From positions 1-64,000 of the forward strand of contig JADFYG010000009.1 in NCBI GenBank assembly GCA_015233155.1: 64,000 bases of DNA. Reading direction: 5' to 3'. The DNA is from Candidatus Rifleibacteriota bacterium. Its GTDB lineage: Bacteria; Muiribacteriota; Ozemobacteria; Ozemobacterales; Ozemobacteraceae. Within the stretch, counting starts at the first letter, position 1. Each line of letters opens with the position of its first letter. Made by a program: the position numbers and the translations under genes. The notes under the pieces are model-generated. The model was not told where the DNA came from. It was given only the letters and a program-made list of their open reading frames with translations, and searched no databases. Shown piece after piece: positions 1 to 8,060 of the stretch.

Positions 1-1
1 G

Positions 2-1129
2 ATCGATATCACTCCCCTGCTGACAACATCAGCCGTTTTCACCATGGTGATCGGTCTAGCTTTGCAGGATGTGCTCGGAAATCTTGTTTCCGGACTCTCC
101 GTGCATATTTCGCCGCCGTTCAAGATCGGTGACTGGATCCGCGTTGCCGGATATTTCGGCAAAGTCGTCGAGTCGAACTGGCGGGCCACGACTCTGAAAA
201 CACCCTCGCGTGAGCTGGTAATCCTGCCCAACAATGACATTGCCAAAAAGGAGATCGTCAATCTTTCTTACGCTCCCGGGCAACTCTTCATTGACTTTTC
301 CATAGGACTTTCATATGACACCTCTCCGGATCAGGCCCGCAGAGTTTTGATGCAATCATGTTCCAATGTCCCGGAGATCCTGAAAGATCCGCAGCCGCGC
401 GTTTATCTGGAAGCCTTTGCCGACTCGTCCGTAAATTATCGATTGCGTTTCTGCGGGGCTGAAACTGAGGCTCAGGCCTCCATCAGGGCCCACCTTGCTT
501 CCAGGATCTGGTATCGCCTCAAACGCGAAGGACTTAGCATTCCATTCCCGACGCGGGAAATCTATACCCATCCGGAGAAGGATCTGAAAGCACAGATTAT
601 CGAGCATCGCCTGAATCTGGTGTCTTCGATTGATTTCCTGGCCGGCATCGACCGCCCCCATAGGGCATATCTCGCTGAAAACCTGCAGGAACTATGGTTC
701 GAGAGCGGTGAAATCATCGTCGAAAAAGGCGCGCAGGAAACTGATTTTTACATCATTGATTCCGGAAAAGTATCCGTCTTCCTTGACAATGGCTCAGCAA
801 ATCCGGTCGCCAAGCTCGCCGGCGGAGACTTTTTCGGCGAAATGTCGATGCTTACGGGAGAGCCGCGATCCGCAACCATCAGGGCCGAACAGGAAACGCG
901 CGTGTTACAGATGAACAGAAATGTTATTGAGCATGTTCTGAGTGAAAACCCGGACCTCGCAAGAATTCTCAGTGATGCCATCGCTCACCGACGCCTGGCG
1001 AATGTTCGCCGGGAGCAGGATGATCAGCCGGTCTTATTCGAAGCTCAGGATGAACGTGCAAAGAAAGAAGAATCAGAAGCAAGTTCAATAATTCTGGAAC
1101 GAATCATGCGCTTTTTCCGACTTCGGTAG
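2..1129 (+). CDS. MscS-type mechanosensitive channel with C-terminal cyclic nucleotide-binding domain (5' partial)
   Basis: The reading frame is open from the first bases of the window, so the true start lies upstream. The first ~185 visible residues are the pore helix and beta domain of an MscS channel: an alanine/glycine-rich helix leads into GLALQDVLGNLVSGL, the hallmark after TM3, followed by the KIGDWI beta segment. Residues ~215-325 form a cyclic nucleotide-binding domain, with a phosphate-binding cassette of the form GEMSMLTGEPRSAT. Channels with this layout (the bCNG group of the MscS superfamily) sit in the inner membrane and are thought to be gated by cyclic nucleotides more than by tension. 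The last 40 residues are charged and probably cytoplasmic. A terminator is not obvious; the next gene has its own promoter. Confidence 0.9.
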   Translation: MDITPLLTTSAVFTMVIGLALQDVLGNLVSGLSVHISPPFKIGDWIRVAGYFGKVVESNWRATTLKTPSRELVILPNNDIAKKEIVNLSYAPGQLFIDFSIGLSYDTSPDQARRVLMQSCSNVPEILKDPQPRVYLEAFADSSVNYRLRFCGAETEAQASIRAHLASRIWYRLKREGLSIPFPTREIYTHPEKDLKAQIIEHRLNLVSSIDFLAGIDRPHRAYLAENLQELWFESGEIIVEKGAQETDFYIIDSGKVSVFLDNGSANPVAKLAGGDFFGEMSMLTGEPRSATIRAEQETRVLQMNRNVIEHVLSENPDLARILSDAIAHRRLANVRREQDDQPVLFEAQDERAKKEESEASSIILERIMRFFRLR

Positions 1130-1132
1130 ATG

Positions 1133-1161
1133 TTGCTCTCAGGGACGGCGCATGCTAAAAT
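1133..1161 (+). promoter_or_regulatory. Candidate sigma-70 promoter for the aminotransferase gene
   Basis: TTGCTC (1133-1138), a 17-nt spacer and TAAAAT (1156-1161) lie about 50 nt upstream of the start at 1213. The match is reasonable but untested. Confidence 0.45.
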
Positions 1162-1212
1162 GGCAATCGTACATTAGCGCAAAGCGCCATATCCTTTCAA
1201 GGAGCATATCTG

Positions 1213-2349
1213 ATGAAAGTTCCACTGCTCGATCTTAAACCGCAGTTTGCCCAGGTAAAGGACAAGCTCGTCCCTGAACTGATTCAGCTCATGGAAAACC
1301 AGACATTCATCCTCGGTCCCGCCGTCGAAAAGATGGAAAAAGAGCTCGCTGCTTATATCGGCACGAAATACGCGCTTGGCGTCTCCTCCGGTACCGATGC
1401 CCTGCTCCTTGCGCTGATGGGACTCAAAATTGGAGCCGGAGATGAAGTAATCACGACCCCATTCTCGTTTTTCGCCACTGCGGGCTGCATTCACCGCGTA
1501 GGTGCAAAACCTGTTTTCGTCGATATCGAAGCCGACACCATGAACATCGATGCGAAAAAAATTGAAGCGGCTATCACACCAAAAACGAAGGCCATTCTCC
1601 CGGTTCACCTGTTCGGCCAATGCGTTGACATGGATGCAATCAATGCCATCGCCGCCAAACACAAGCTGGCCGTCATTGAAGATGCCTGTCAGGCAATAAG
1701 TTCGAAATACAGAGACAAACAGGCCGGAAGCATCGGCACTGTCGGCTGTTTCAGCTTTTTCCCCAGCAAAAACCTTGGTTGTTTCGGAGACGGCGGTCTG
1801 GTCACGACCAATGACGAAGCGCTGTTCACCAGAATGAAAGCCCTGCGCGTGCATGGCACTGTCGAAACATACATGCACAGGGAAGTCGGCATCAATGGCC
1901 GTCTGGATGCCCTCCAGGCCGTCGTAGTCTCGACAAAGCTTCCATTGCTCGAAGGCTGGAGTGAAGGCCGGCGAAGAAACGCCGCCCGCTATGACAACCT
2001 GTTCGCGGACAATCGCAAAGTCAGTGTTCCAAAGCGCCACCCGGAACGCCGCCATATTTTCAATCAATATGTAATACAGGTGGAGGATCGCGATGGCCTC
2101 AAAAAGCATCTCAGCGACCTCGGAATCGGCTGTGCCGTGTATTATCCGCTGTCTCTGCATCAACAGGAATGCTTCAAACCGCTTGGATACAGGAAGGGCG
2201 ACTTCCCCGTCTCTGAAAATGCCGCAATGCATGTGCTTGCACTTCCGGTATATCCTGAACTTCCCGCGGATGCCATTGATTATGTCGCAAAGACGATCAA
2301 TGCGTATACTCAGAAGGAAAAACCAATGTGTTCGAGCGCGACTGCGTAG
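1213..2349 (+). CDS. DegT/DnrJ/EryC1/StrS family PLP-dependent sugar aminotransferase
   Basis: 378 residues, the normal length for the family. Begins MKVPLLDLKPQF, the usual opening of these enzymes. The PLP-binding lysine is seen in FFPSKNLGCFGDGG (residue ~185), preceded by the conserved EDACQA stretch (~160) where the Asp contacts the pyridine nitrogen, and SSGTDAL (~60) for phosphate binding. Such enzymes transfer an amino group from glutamate to a nucleotide-linked keto-sugar for O-antigen, capsule or glycan synthesis in the cytosol. The start is set by AAGGAG about 9 nt upstream. A strong terminator follows, so it is probably monocistronic. The adjacent polysaccharide co-polymerase gene supports a surface-glycan role; the exact sugar cannot be told. 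Confidence 0.9.
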   Translation: MKVPLLDLKPQFAQVKDKLVPELIQLMENQTFILGPAVEKMEKELAAYIGTKYALGVSSGTDALLLALMGLKIGAGDEVITTPFSFFATAGCIHRVGAKPVFVDIEADTMNIDAKKIEAAITPKTKAILPVHLFGQCVDMDAINAIAAKHKLAVIEDACQAISSKYRDKQAGSIGTVGCFSFFPSKNLGCFGDGGLVTTNDEALFTRMKALRVHGTVETYMHREVGINGRLDALQAVVVSTKLPLLEGWSEGRRRNAARYDNLFADNRKVSVPKRHPERRHIFNQYVIQVEDRDGLKKHLSDLGIGCAVYYPLSLHQQECFKPLGYRKGDFPVSENAAMHVLALPVYPELPADAIDYVAKTINAYTQKEKPMCSSATA

Positions 2350-2394
2350 AAACATAATATAGAGGCACCTTGTCGGTGCCATAATGATTAGCCT

Positions 2395-2436
2395 ATCCCC
2401 CCGACGCTTCGTCAAGCGCCGGGGGGATTCTTTTTA
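2395..2436 (+). terminator. Rho-independent terminator
   Basis: A 15-bp stem with one mismatch (2395-2409 paired with 2414-2428) and a 4-nt loop is followed by TTCTTTTT. It ends the aminotransferase transcript. A small hairpin, GGCACC/GGTGCC, precedes it at 2364-2380. Confidence 0.85.
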
Positions 2437-2523
2437 ATTCATTTATTTTCCTGAGAATGCCGATGTTTTTTCCTGGATTGTCAAATATTCAGCACAAGAA
2501 CAAAGGCTCAGGAGGCCGAATTC

Positions 2524-4536
2524 ATGACACGGGAGAATCTCATTGAGGGCGTTTGGCGCAGCCTTCGGGCCAATCCCGGCAAAGCGGCGCTTATCGTTCT
2601 GTTCGCCCTGCTTGCCACAACTGCGTTGACCCGGTTTTTTCCGGTAATATACGAAACTCACTCAATTCTGCGGGTTATTTCCACGGAGGATCTTCCGCAA
2701 ACTGAACTCGCCGTCTCGATGAGGGGTCTGCTTGAGCAGCGGCCACTTTTACAGGAAATATTTCGTAAAAAAGGGCTGGAATTCCCCGTTCGCCCGAATA
2801 CCCCCGAGATATTCCGACTGGAAGATGCCGGCCCCGGACTTGTTAAACTAGTGGTTCGATATACGAATCCAGCCGCATTGGATGATCTCGGCAGCTCCCT
2901 GATAAAAACACTTTCCGAACAGTATCTTTCCGTTTCCTCCGAAAATGAACGCCTCGCGCAGATTGCTCTGGAAAAAAAGCGGGCAGCCCTTGAAGTAAAG
3001 CTGAAAGCTCTTCGCGCCGAGGCAGCCCGGGTCGAGGAAGTCGCGGCTTCACGGATAAGCGATCAGGGGAATGATTGGCGGAATTCAGCAACCCTGCCCG
3101 GGACGGAGCTTCCCGACCGTGCGGCACTTGAAAAGACAATTCATGAACTACGGGAACACCTTGCGGAAGACAAACAGAAACTCACGCAGACTCCCCCGAC
3201 CATCAAACCGACTTCCCAGGAAGATTTGAAGATGTATAGCGAGACAAAAACCCGGCTCGCGGCGGCGCACTGCAAGCTCAATGAGCTGATGAAAAGGTAT
3301 CGCGAAAAACATCCAAAGGTCATCCAGATCAAAGAAGAAATAGATGCACTCGAAAACGCACTGAATGGCTGCTCGTCTCAGTGCGACACTGAGCAGCCTA
3401 ACCCCGAGTTCGCTCAACTCGAAGTATCCATTGATGAGACTGAAAAAATGCTCGCGGAATCTCAGGCCAAGCTCGATGTTATTCCGGTCCAGGCCCATGT
3501 AAAGTGCGCGACCGCCACATCAGAGACCGGGAAATCCGCGGATGCCATTCAAGAGCGGATTCAAGTGGTCGAGAACATGTACCGGAATGTGGTCGAAAAG
3601 GTTGAAAACATATCATTGCGTCATGCGACCACCCAAGGCTGTATCAAGGTTTTGAAAAGAGACAGGGAAACTCCTCGGCCCATAGGCATTTCATTCATGG
3701 AGCGCCAGATGATCGGCTTCCTGAGCGGCGCTTTGCTGGCGGTTGTGCTTCTCTACTCACCGGCGCCGCGTATGCCTGACATTGTAAAAATGAGCGGCGC
3801 ATCCATGATGGGGCCTACCATTGAGCCGAGTTCAGGATCTCAGACAGTGGCTCACATAATGCAGGCGCCTGCTCTTTCGGATTCCCCGCTGGAGATCCCG
3901 GAATATAACATGTTGGAACCTCGTTATGATGAACGCCTGATGGTGATGAACCAGCCCAATTCGCCGAGACTCAAACCCTTCAGAAAACTTCGGTCGAATC
4001 TCGAAATTCTGCTTTCAGATGCCGGAACCCGGCTCATAATGGTCGCATCTTCACGTTCAGGAATGGGTCGCACGATGCTTACGGCAAATCTCGGAGCTCT
4101 TCTCGCTCAGGATGGCTACTCCGTTTGTCTCATCGACGCCGATTTCAGAAAACCGGCATTACATCGCGTTTTCGATCAGACCAATCACGAAGGGCTTTCA
4201 ATGATCCTGAGTGGTCAGGGAGACTTCAATTCAGTAAGGCCAACCGAGGTAAAAAATCTTAGCATTCTTACGTCGGGGCCACTTCCGGAAAATCCGCCGG
4301 AGCAGCTTGGCGCGGCCAATATGATCGATATTCTCGACTCGCTCAAACAGCGTTTTGAACTGGTTATCATCGATACTCCGGCACTCCTGGAGCATCCGGA
4401 CGCCGGCATTCTGGCTGCTCTCTCCGGTGGCGTGGTTTTCCTGCATCGTCGGGACGAGATCGAAGCGGATGTTCTTGCGAGTCGCGACATTCTGAAGAAG
4501 ACTCACGCCAGACTGCTCGGTGTAATAGAAGCCTGA
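2524..4536 (+). CDS. Wzz/ExoP-type polysaccharide co-polymerase fused to a BY-kinase-like ATPase domain with altered P-loop
   Basis: 670 residues. TM1 spans ~residues 16-38 and a long charged, probably coiled-coil periplasmic part runs ~140-340. TM2 (~395-415) is followed by a cytoplasmic BY-kinase/ParA-like domain. This is the layout of chain-length regulators of exopolysaccharide export (Wzc/ExoP/EpsB type). In the kinase part the Walker A is SSRSGMGRTML (about residues 507-517): the invariant lysine is arginine (codon CGC). Walker A' CLIDADFRKPALHR and Walker B LVIIDTPA are intact. There is no tyrosine-rich tail; the protein ends ...LLGVIEA. Autokinase activity is therefore doubtful, while a structural role remains possible. 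The start has a strong AGGAGG 7-8 nt upstream. It lies next to a sugar aminotransferase gene. Confidence 0.85.
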   Translation: MTRENLIEGVWRSLRANPGKAALIVLFALLATTALTRFFPVIYETHSILRVISTEDLPQTELAVSMRGLLEQRPLLQEIFRKKGLEFPVRPNTPEIFRLEDAGPGLVKLVVRYTNPAALDDLGSSLIKTLSEQYLSVSSENERLAQIALEKKRAALEVKLKALRAEAARVEEVAASRISDQGNDWRNSATLPGTELPDRAALEKTIHELREHLAEDKQKLTQTPPTIKPTSQEDLKMYSETKTRLAAAHCKLNELMKRYREKHPKVIQIKEEIDALENALNGCSSQCDTEQPNPEFAQLEVSIDETEKMLAESQAKLDVIPVQAHVKCATATSETGKSADAIQERIQVVENMYRNVVEKVENISLRHATTQGCIKVLKRDRETPRPIGISFMERQMIGFLSGALLAVVLLYSPAPRMPDIVKMSGASMMGPTIEPSSGSQTVAHIMQAPALSDSPLEIPEYNMLEPRYDERLMVMNQPNSPRLKPFRKLRSNLEILLSDAGTRLIMVASSRSGMGRTMLTANLGALLAQDGYSVCLIDADFRKPALHRVFDQTNHEGLSMILSGQGDFNSVRPTEVKNLSILTSGPLPENPPEQLGAANMIDILDSLKQRFELVIIDTPALLEHPDAGILAALSGGVVFLHRRDEIEADVLASRDILKKTHARLLGVIEA

Positions 4537-4618
4537 ACGAGGCCTCAGAAACTCACAGGGCAAGCGCACACTTTTTTGCTCCCAGTCAGTGTTTTCGCTT
4601 GTTTTATGTCGTTTTCAT

Positions 4619-4650
4619 TGTCATCTCGACCGAAGGGAGAGATCTCAAAA
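4619..4650 (+). repeat. Short dispersed extragenic repeat
   Basis: TGTCATCTCGACCGAAGGGA followed by a GAGATCTCAAAA-type end. A close second copy lies at 58992-59024 (CTGTCATTTCGACCGAAGGG, then AGAAATATAAAA). Both are intergenic. Confidence 0.65.
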
Positions 4651-4681
4651 GGAATAGTCACACTCCATACATGGGATTTGG

Positions 4682-4836
4682 CAGGGTCATTTAATTCTCC
4701 ACCGTAGAATGGCTTGAACTGCCCGAACTCAACGACTGGTAGGGCTGGACCGCCGGGCCAGCCGAGAAAACTCGTGGCAAAAAACGCGGCGCGCCCGGCG
4801 GTCGCTGCCCTACCAGTTGAGAATTAAATGACCCTG
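4682..4836 (-). mobile_element. MITE-like element, copy A (155 bp)
   Basis: Bounded by terminal inverted repeats CAGGGTCATTTAATTCTC / GAGAATTAAATGACCCTG. Inside is a second nested inverted repeat rich in GTAGGGC and GACCGCCGGGC. No coding capacity. It is homologous to copies at 27089-27242 and 59849-60004. Flanks share ATTTGG on both sides, a plausible decayed 9-bp target duplication. Orientation is set opposite to copy B. Confidence 0.85.
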
Positions 4837-4853
4837 GAGTATTTGGCATCACC

Positions 4854-4883
4854 TTAGACAATCCGCTATCGTTAGAGTAGAAT
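4854..4883 (+). promoter_or_regulatory. Candidate promoter for the prepilin peptidase / first Tad cassette operon
   Basis: TTAGAC (4854-4859), 18-nt spacer, TAGAAT (4878-4883). It lies just downstream of the MITE copy and ~60 nt before the start codon, inside a 9-bp inverted repeat that could be an operator. Confidence 0.35.
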
Positions 4884-4942
4884 GCTTCCATGTTCGCGGA
4901 TGTCATAAACTATAGTGTCTGATAACGATAGAGAGTCGCCAA

Positions 4943-5476
4943 ATGCCTGATCCTGTCATTATTTTGAAGGGGCTTGCGCTGTCCGGAGCCTTTGTCGCTA
5001 TGATCACCGACATGCGCACAGGCAAAATCTTCAACTGGATGACTTTCCCGCTGATGGCAGCAGGCTTAGTACTGAACCTGGTATTCTTTGGATTAAAAGG
5101 TTTCGGCACGAGTATCGCCGCGTTCTTTCTTGGCATCGTTTTCTATACTCCATTCGCAGCCATCGGAGCGGTTGGAATGGGAGATGTAAAACTTATGGCC
5201 GCAATCGGCGCGCTTGGCGGTCTCCGCTTTGTAACCACCACCTTTCTATATACATCCGTAATTGGGATACCACATGTGATGCTGGTTCAGTATTTGAATT
5301 ACGGCAAAAATGCCATGCCGATGCTGCTTGCCAGTCTCACCACCGGAGCTTACAAAAACAAGACGATTACCGCGGAAAACCAGGACCCGACGGTAAAAAT
5401 TCACTACCGCCTCGGCGTGGACATTTTCATCGGCTGTCTTTTTGCATGTTTGATTGAAATTCCTATATCATTATGA
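4943..5476 (+). CDS. tadV: Prepilin peptidase, TadV/CpaA type (A24 family)
   Basis: 177 residues, the short form typical of TadV/CpaA. It lacks the N-terminal methyltransferase part of PilD. The two catalytic aspartates are visible: D in ITDMRTGKIFNW (~residue 24) and D in GMGDVKLMAAIGALGG (~residue 77). Several hydrophobic helices make it an inner-membrane aspartyl protease. It cleaves the leader of Flp/TadE/TadF prepilins after glycine. It opens an operon with the TadE-TadE-TadG genes directly behind it, whose products carry matching G|Q-A-x-V-E sites. The ribosome site is weak (AGAGAG). Confidence 0.9.
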   Translation: MPDPVIILKGLALSGAFVAMITDMRTGKIFNWMTFPLMAAGLVLNLVFFGLKGFGTSIAAFFLGIVFYTPFAAIGAVGMGDVKLMAAIGALGGLRFVTTTFLYTSVIGIPHVMLVQYLNYGKNAMPMLLASLTTGAYKNKTITAENQDPTVKIHYRLGVDIFIGCLFACLIEIPISL

Positions 5477-5498
5477 AAATTTTTAAGGGGTTGTGGAA

Positions 5499-5933
5499 AT
5501 GAAGCGAAAAAGAAAAGTGCGGGGACAAGCAATCGTGGAGTTGGCAATACTGTTTCCCTTTCTGTTGCTTATCGTCGTGGGGGGTATCATCGATTTCGGC
5601 TTCGCTTTTTACAATCTGATCACTCTCCAGGAAATTGCAAACGATGCCGCCATATATGCCGCGGAAAACAAGGCCGGAGGCGAAAGTTCAAACACAGTCG
5701 AAACCTTCGTGCTTGAAAAAAAACCGGCATGGTGGAGTGGAAATATGACCGTCTCAGTTACGACTCCGACCGTAGCCCCCGGAGTATCGTCAAAAAAAGT
5801 GGTCATCTCTTATGATTCACCGGTGTATACACCTTTCTGGCAAACAACAGTCCAGGCTTTTTCCGGGAATGAATCCATGAGACTGGCCGTCATGGCTGTT
5901 TATCAGATACCAAACTGCGTCGCCAAACGGTAG
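5499..5933 (+). CDS. TadE-like pseudopilin, cassette 1, first gene (TadE-a1)
   Basis: About 144 residues. A basic N-terminus is followed by RGQAIVELAILFPFLLLIVV, a TadE-type prepilin signal with cleavage after G and Glu at +5. The mature part has a single hydrophobic helix and a small soluble domain with conserved WW (~residue 68) and YTPFWQ motifs. These are shared with the first genes of cassettes 2 (12285-12719) and 3 (13421-13846). The start at 5499 is preferred over an in-frame GTG at 5493 because AAGGGG lies 8 nt upstream of the ATG. A pilus minor subunit or tip component is the usual inference for TadE. Confidence 0.88.
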   Translation: MKRKRKVRGQAIVELAILFPFLLLIVVGGIIDFGFAFYNLITLQEIANDAAIYAAENKAGGESSNTVETFVLEKKPAWWSGNMTVSVTTPTVAPGVSSKKVVISYDSPVYTPFWQTTVQAFSGNESMRLAVMAVYQIPNCVAKR

Positions 5934-5945
5934 GAGAGGCAATAA

Positions 5946-6389
5946 ATGAAATCCAGATGCAATAGTGGTCAGGCGGTCGTCGAATTTGCTCTTGTTTTGC
6001 CCATTTTCCTTCTGATTTTTCTCGGCATAATCGACTTCGGCGTCACCTTCCATATGTGGTCATCTCTGAATCAACAGTGCGTTCAGGCAGCCCGCGCCGG
6101 CTCCAAAAGGATCCATCAGCTCGTCGCACGCAATGTCTGTTCATCCACTACACACGAAACTCTGGCCAACGTTCAGGCGATCTTCTGGAACGATCGTTCG
6201 CCTCTCATGGCTTCCGAAAGCTACGGAAAAGTCATTTTCGGCGGAGTAGAGACCACCGATCACACCGTAAGAGTTTCAGCCGATTTCACCACGACAATGT
6301 TCACTCCAATCCTCGGATCATTTTTTGGAGATTCCGGGAGCGACGGCAAACTGACTATTCACGCTTATGCCGAGGAGAGAAAGGAGTGA
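5946..6389 (+). CDS. TadE-like pseudopilin, cassette 1, second gene (TadE-b1)
   Basis: 147 residues. Contains SGQAVVEFALVLPIFLLIFL, a prepilin-type N-terminus with Glu at +5, then IIDFGVTFHMWSSL. It is paralogous to 11830-12267 and 14057-14593, which share FHxWxxL, GSKR and an ERKE or QRKE C-terminus. The strong ribosome site AGGAGAGG lies 12 nt behind the preceding gene, and its own stop overlaps the ribosome site of the TadG gene. Membrane-anchored before cleavage by TadV, it probably ends up in the pilus or at its base. Confidence 0.88.
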   Translation: MKSRCNSGQAVVEFALVLPIFLLIFLGIIDFGVTFHMWSSLNQQCVQAARAGSKRIHQLVARNVCSSTTHETLANVQAIFWNDRSPLMASESYGKVIFGGVETTDHTVRVSADFTTTMFTPILGSFFGDSGSDGKLTIHAYAEERKE

Positions 6390-6397
6390 AAACGACC

Positions 6398-7870
6398 ATG
6401 CGCCATTCGAATAATTCGAACCCGATAAATAGAAAAAGTGGAAGCGTAATTTTATTCACCGTGGTCGGAATGGCTTTTATTATTGGCCTCACAGCCATGG
6501 TCACTGACATTGGCTGGATGTATTACAACAGAGCCCGCCTTCAGACAGCTGTCAACGCCGGATGGAAGGCCGGTTACGACCGGATGATGGAGCTGGGTTT
6601 TCCACTGGATGCCGATAAAAAAAGCCTCATCATTCAGCGGGTCAGAGAAATGATTGCACAGAATGGCTACGCCGAAAATGAACTCGACAATTTCAAGGTT
6701 GATTTTCCGAACGACAAAACACTTCGGGTAGCTGATTCCAAAAATGTCGATCTTTTCTTTGCGCGAATCATGGATATGAACTCGGCATCAGTCGGAGCGG
6801 CCCGTGACGACCTTGCCGGAAATAACCCACCCGGAGGAGTAATCCCTGTTGCGATTCCCTTCGGCGTAGTAAAAGATCTTTCGGAAAATACTTATTCCGT
6901 CGACTTTTTTGTTGCCAGTGATCCGCGTTCAGGATTTGTCGAAGGCTCAGAATACATTCTGAAACCGGGAAACGGAAGCACGAGTGAAAGTTCCACGGTC
7001 CCGGCAGTAGAACCGGCTCCAGTCAGCAAGACGGCCATATCGAGTGAAACGATACCGGCAAGCGGTGCGATAAGCGCCGGTGAGACTGGTATCGCAAGCC
7101 TGACGATCAACGCCAGTGAAACTATTATTGCTAGTCTGACAGTCATCGCCAGTGAAACCGGCATTACAAGTCTGGCTGTCAGCAACAGTGAGACGGCTAT
7201 CGCAAGCGTGGCTGCTATCGAAACAACCATCGCAAGTGCGACTGCCAGTCAAACAAGTATCGCAAGTGTAACAGTCAGCGACAATACAACAATAATTGCC
7301 AGCTCAACGATTCACGCTACTGAAGCGATAGTTTCATCCGGAAAACCCAAAAACACCTTTGGCGTAATCGCTCCGGATAATATTAACGCCGGTGGTACCA
7401 ATGATTATAGTCATAATTTCCGCTATGGGTTCAATAAACCCATCCAGCTGGGGGATCGAATTATGATCGAGTCCGAGTCTTTGTCGGGGCCAACTGATCA
7501 GGCTGTTAAATTGAGGATCTATGGTGATTCCAGCGCATCTCCGACATCGCGGGTCATTGTTCCAATAACCGATATTGGTGGCGAGATCGCTGTGAACAAA
7601 CCTGGCAATGCCGCAGCGCTCTCGATTTACGACCTTCAGGGCAAAGATCACCCTAACGGCGTGTATGACCCGGCAAGCTACAGCTTTGTCGCATCTGTAA
7701 GAGTCATCGGATTTGCCGAGTTCGAGCTTATCCCGCCGACTTCTTATACGCGCACAGGCTCGAATATTGTCTCAGGAGATGCCGGTTCTCTTGGGAACGC
7801 CCGTCCGGGGCAGGTTCGCGGCAAATTCATTCGTTACGTTGTCCGCCCTGGCGAGCTCCCGGTTCGATGA
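6398..7870 (+). CDS. TadG-like protein, cassette 1, with Ser/Thr/Ala-rich repeat insert
   Basis: 490 residues from the ATG at 6398 (AAGGAG 11 nt upstream; the frame is open further upstream but lies inside TadE-b1). Residues ~12-35 are the Tad N-terminal membrane helix, then WMYYNRARLQTAVNAGWKAG, shared with the other two TadG proteins. Residues ~60-195 and ~330-490 are also shared with them, ending in VRGKFIRYVVRPGELP. Between them, ~196-312, lies a low-complexity block of degenerate 9-13-residue units such as ASETGIASLTIN, rich in S, T, A and I. In other Tad systems TadG-like proteins are minor surface subunits or adhesins. The insert is unique to this copy. Confidence 0.85.
   Translation: MRHSNNSNPINRKSGSVILFTVVGMAFIIGLTAMVTDIGWMYYNRARLQTAVNAGWKAGYDRMMELGFPLDADKKSLIIQRVREMIAQNGYAENELDNFKVDFPNDKTLRVADSKNVDLFFARIMDMNSASVGAARDDLAGNNPPGGVIPVAIPFGVVKDLSENTYSVDFFVASDPRSGFVEGSEYILKPGNGSTSESSTVPAVEPAPVSKTAISSETIPASGAISAGETGIASLTINASETIIASLTVIASETGITSLAVSNSETAIASVAAIETTIASATASQTSIASVTVSDNTTIIASSTIHATEAIVSSGKPKNTFGVIAPDNINAGGTNDYSHNFRYGFNKPIQLGDRIMIESESLSGPTDQAVKLRIYGDSSASPTSRVIVPITDIGGEIAVNKPGNAAALSIYDLQGKDHPNGVYDPASYSFVASVRVIGFAEFELIPPTSYTRTGSNIVSGDAGSLGNARPGQVRGKFIRYVVRPGELPVR
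6985..7335 (+). repeat. Degenerate in-frame minisatellite coding for Ser/Thr-rich units
   Basis: Imperfect units of about 27-39 bp built around GCCAGTGAAAC...ATCGCAAGTCTGACNNTC repeat roughly eight times, in frame, inside the cassette 1 TadG gene. The translated unit is ~12 residues (S-E-T-x-I-A-S-L-T-V). Copy number could change by slippage. Confidence 0.75.
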
Positions 7871-7874
7871 ACTG

Positions 7875-8060
7875 ATGACCGGAAAACAGGTAATAAAAAA
7901 ACTTGAAGAAGTCGGGTGGAACATAATCCGAATCACCGGAAGTCATCACATCCTTTCAAATGGACAGATCAAGGTTTCGGTGCCGGTCCACAGCGGGAAG
8001 GATATTAAGTCAGGGACTTTGCACAGTATTGAAAAGCAATCGGGGGTAAGGTTGAAATGA
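7875..8060 (+). CDS. hicA: HicA-type mRNA interferase toxin
   Basis: 61 residues: short, basic, a dsRBD-like fold by family. The catalytic histidine of HicA is visible in ITGSHHILSNG (~residue 25), followed by the typical VPVHSGKDIKSGTLHSI block. HicA cleaves mRNA without needing the ribosome and is held by HicB. The ATG is 4 nt after the TadG stop with no clear ribosome site, suggesting translation coupled to TadG. It overlaps hicB by ATGA (8057-8060). Confidence 0.9.
   Translation: MTGKQVIKKLEEVGWNIIRITGSHHILSNGQIKVSVPVHSGKDIKSGTLHSIEKQSGVRLK

Larger units (their letters stand above)
4537..4942. other. Intergenic region with two repeat types and a candidate promoter
   Basis: No gene is seen in these 406 bases. 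They hold a short dispersed repeat (4619-4650), a full MITE-like element (4682-4836), a promoter candidate (4854-4883) and a 9-bp inverted repeat CTATCGTTA/TAACGATAG (4866-4874 and 4923-4931) flanking the presumed leader of the prepilin peptidase gene. Confidence 0.7.

Noticed and set aside
1174..2415. Long minus-strand reading frame opposite the aminotransferase gene
   Set aside because: It is the antisense of a well-conserved enzyme gene; the translation has no recognisable domain.
6056..6397. Upstream in-frame extension of the cassette 1 TadG gene
   Set aside because: It lies wholly inside the TadE-b1 gene in another frame, has no prepilin or signal features, and the ATG at 6398 has a good ribosome site followed by the conserved N-terminus.
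7713..7874. Longer start for hicA within the TadG gene
   Set aside because: HicA proteins are ~60 residues and begin at the MTGKQV-type start found at 7875. The extension is antagonistic to TadG coding and has no family similarity.
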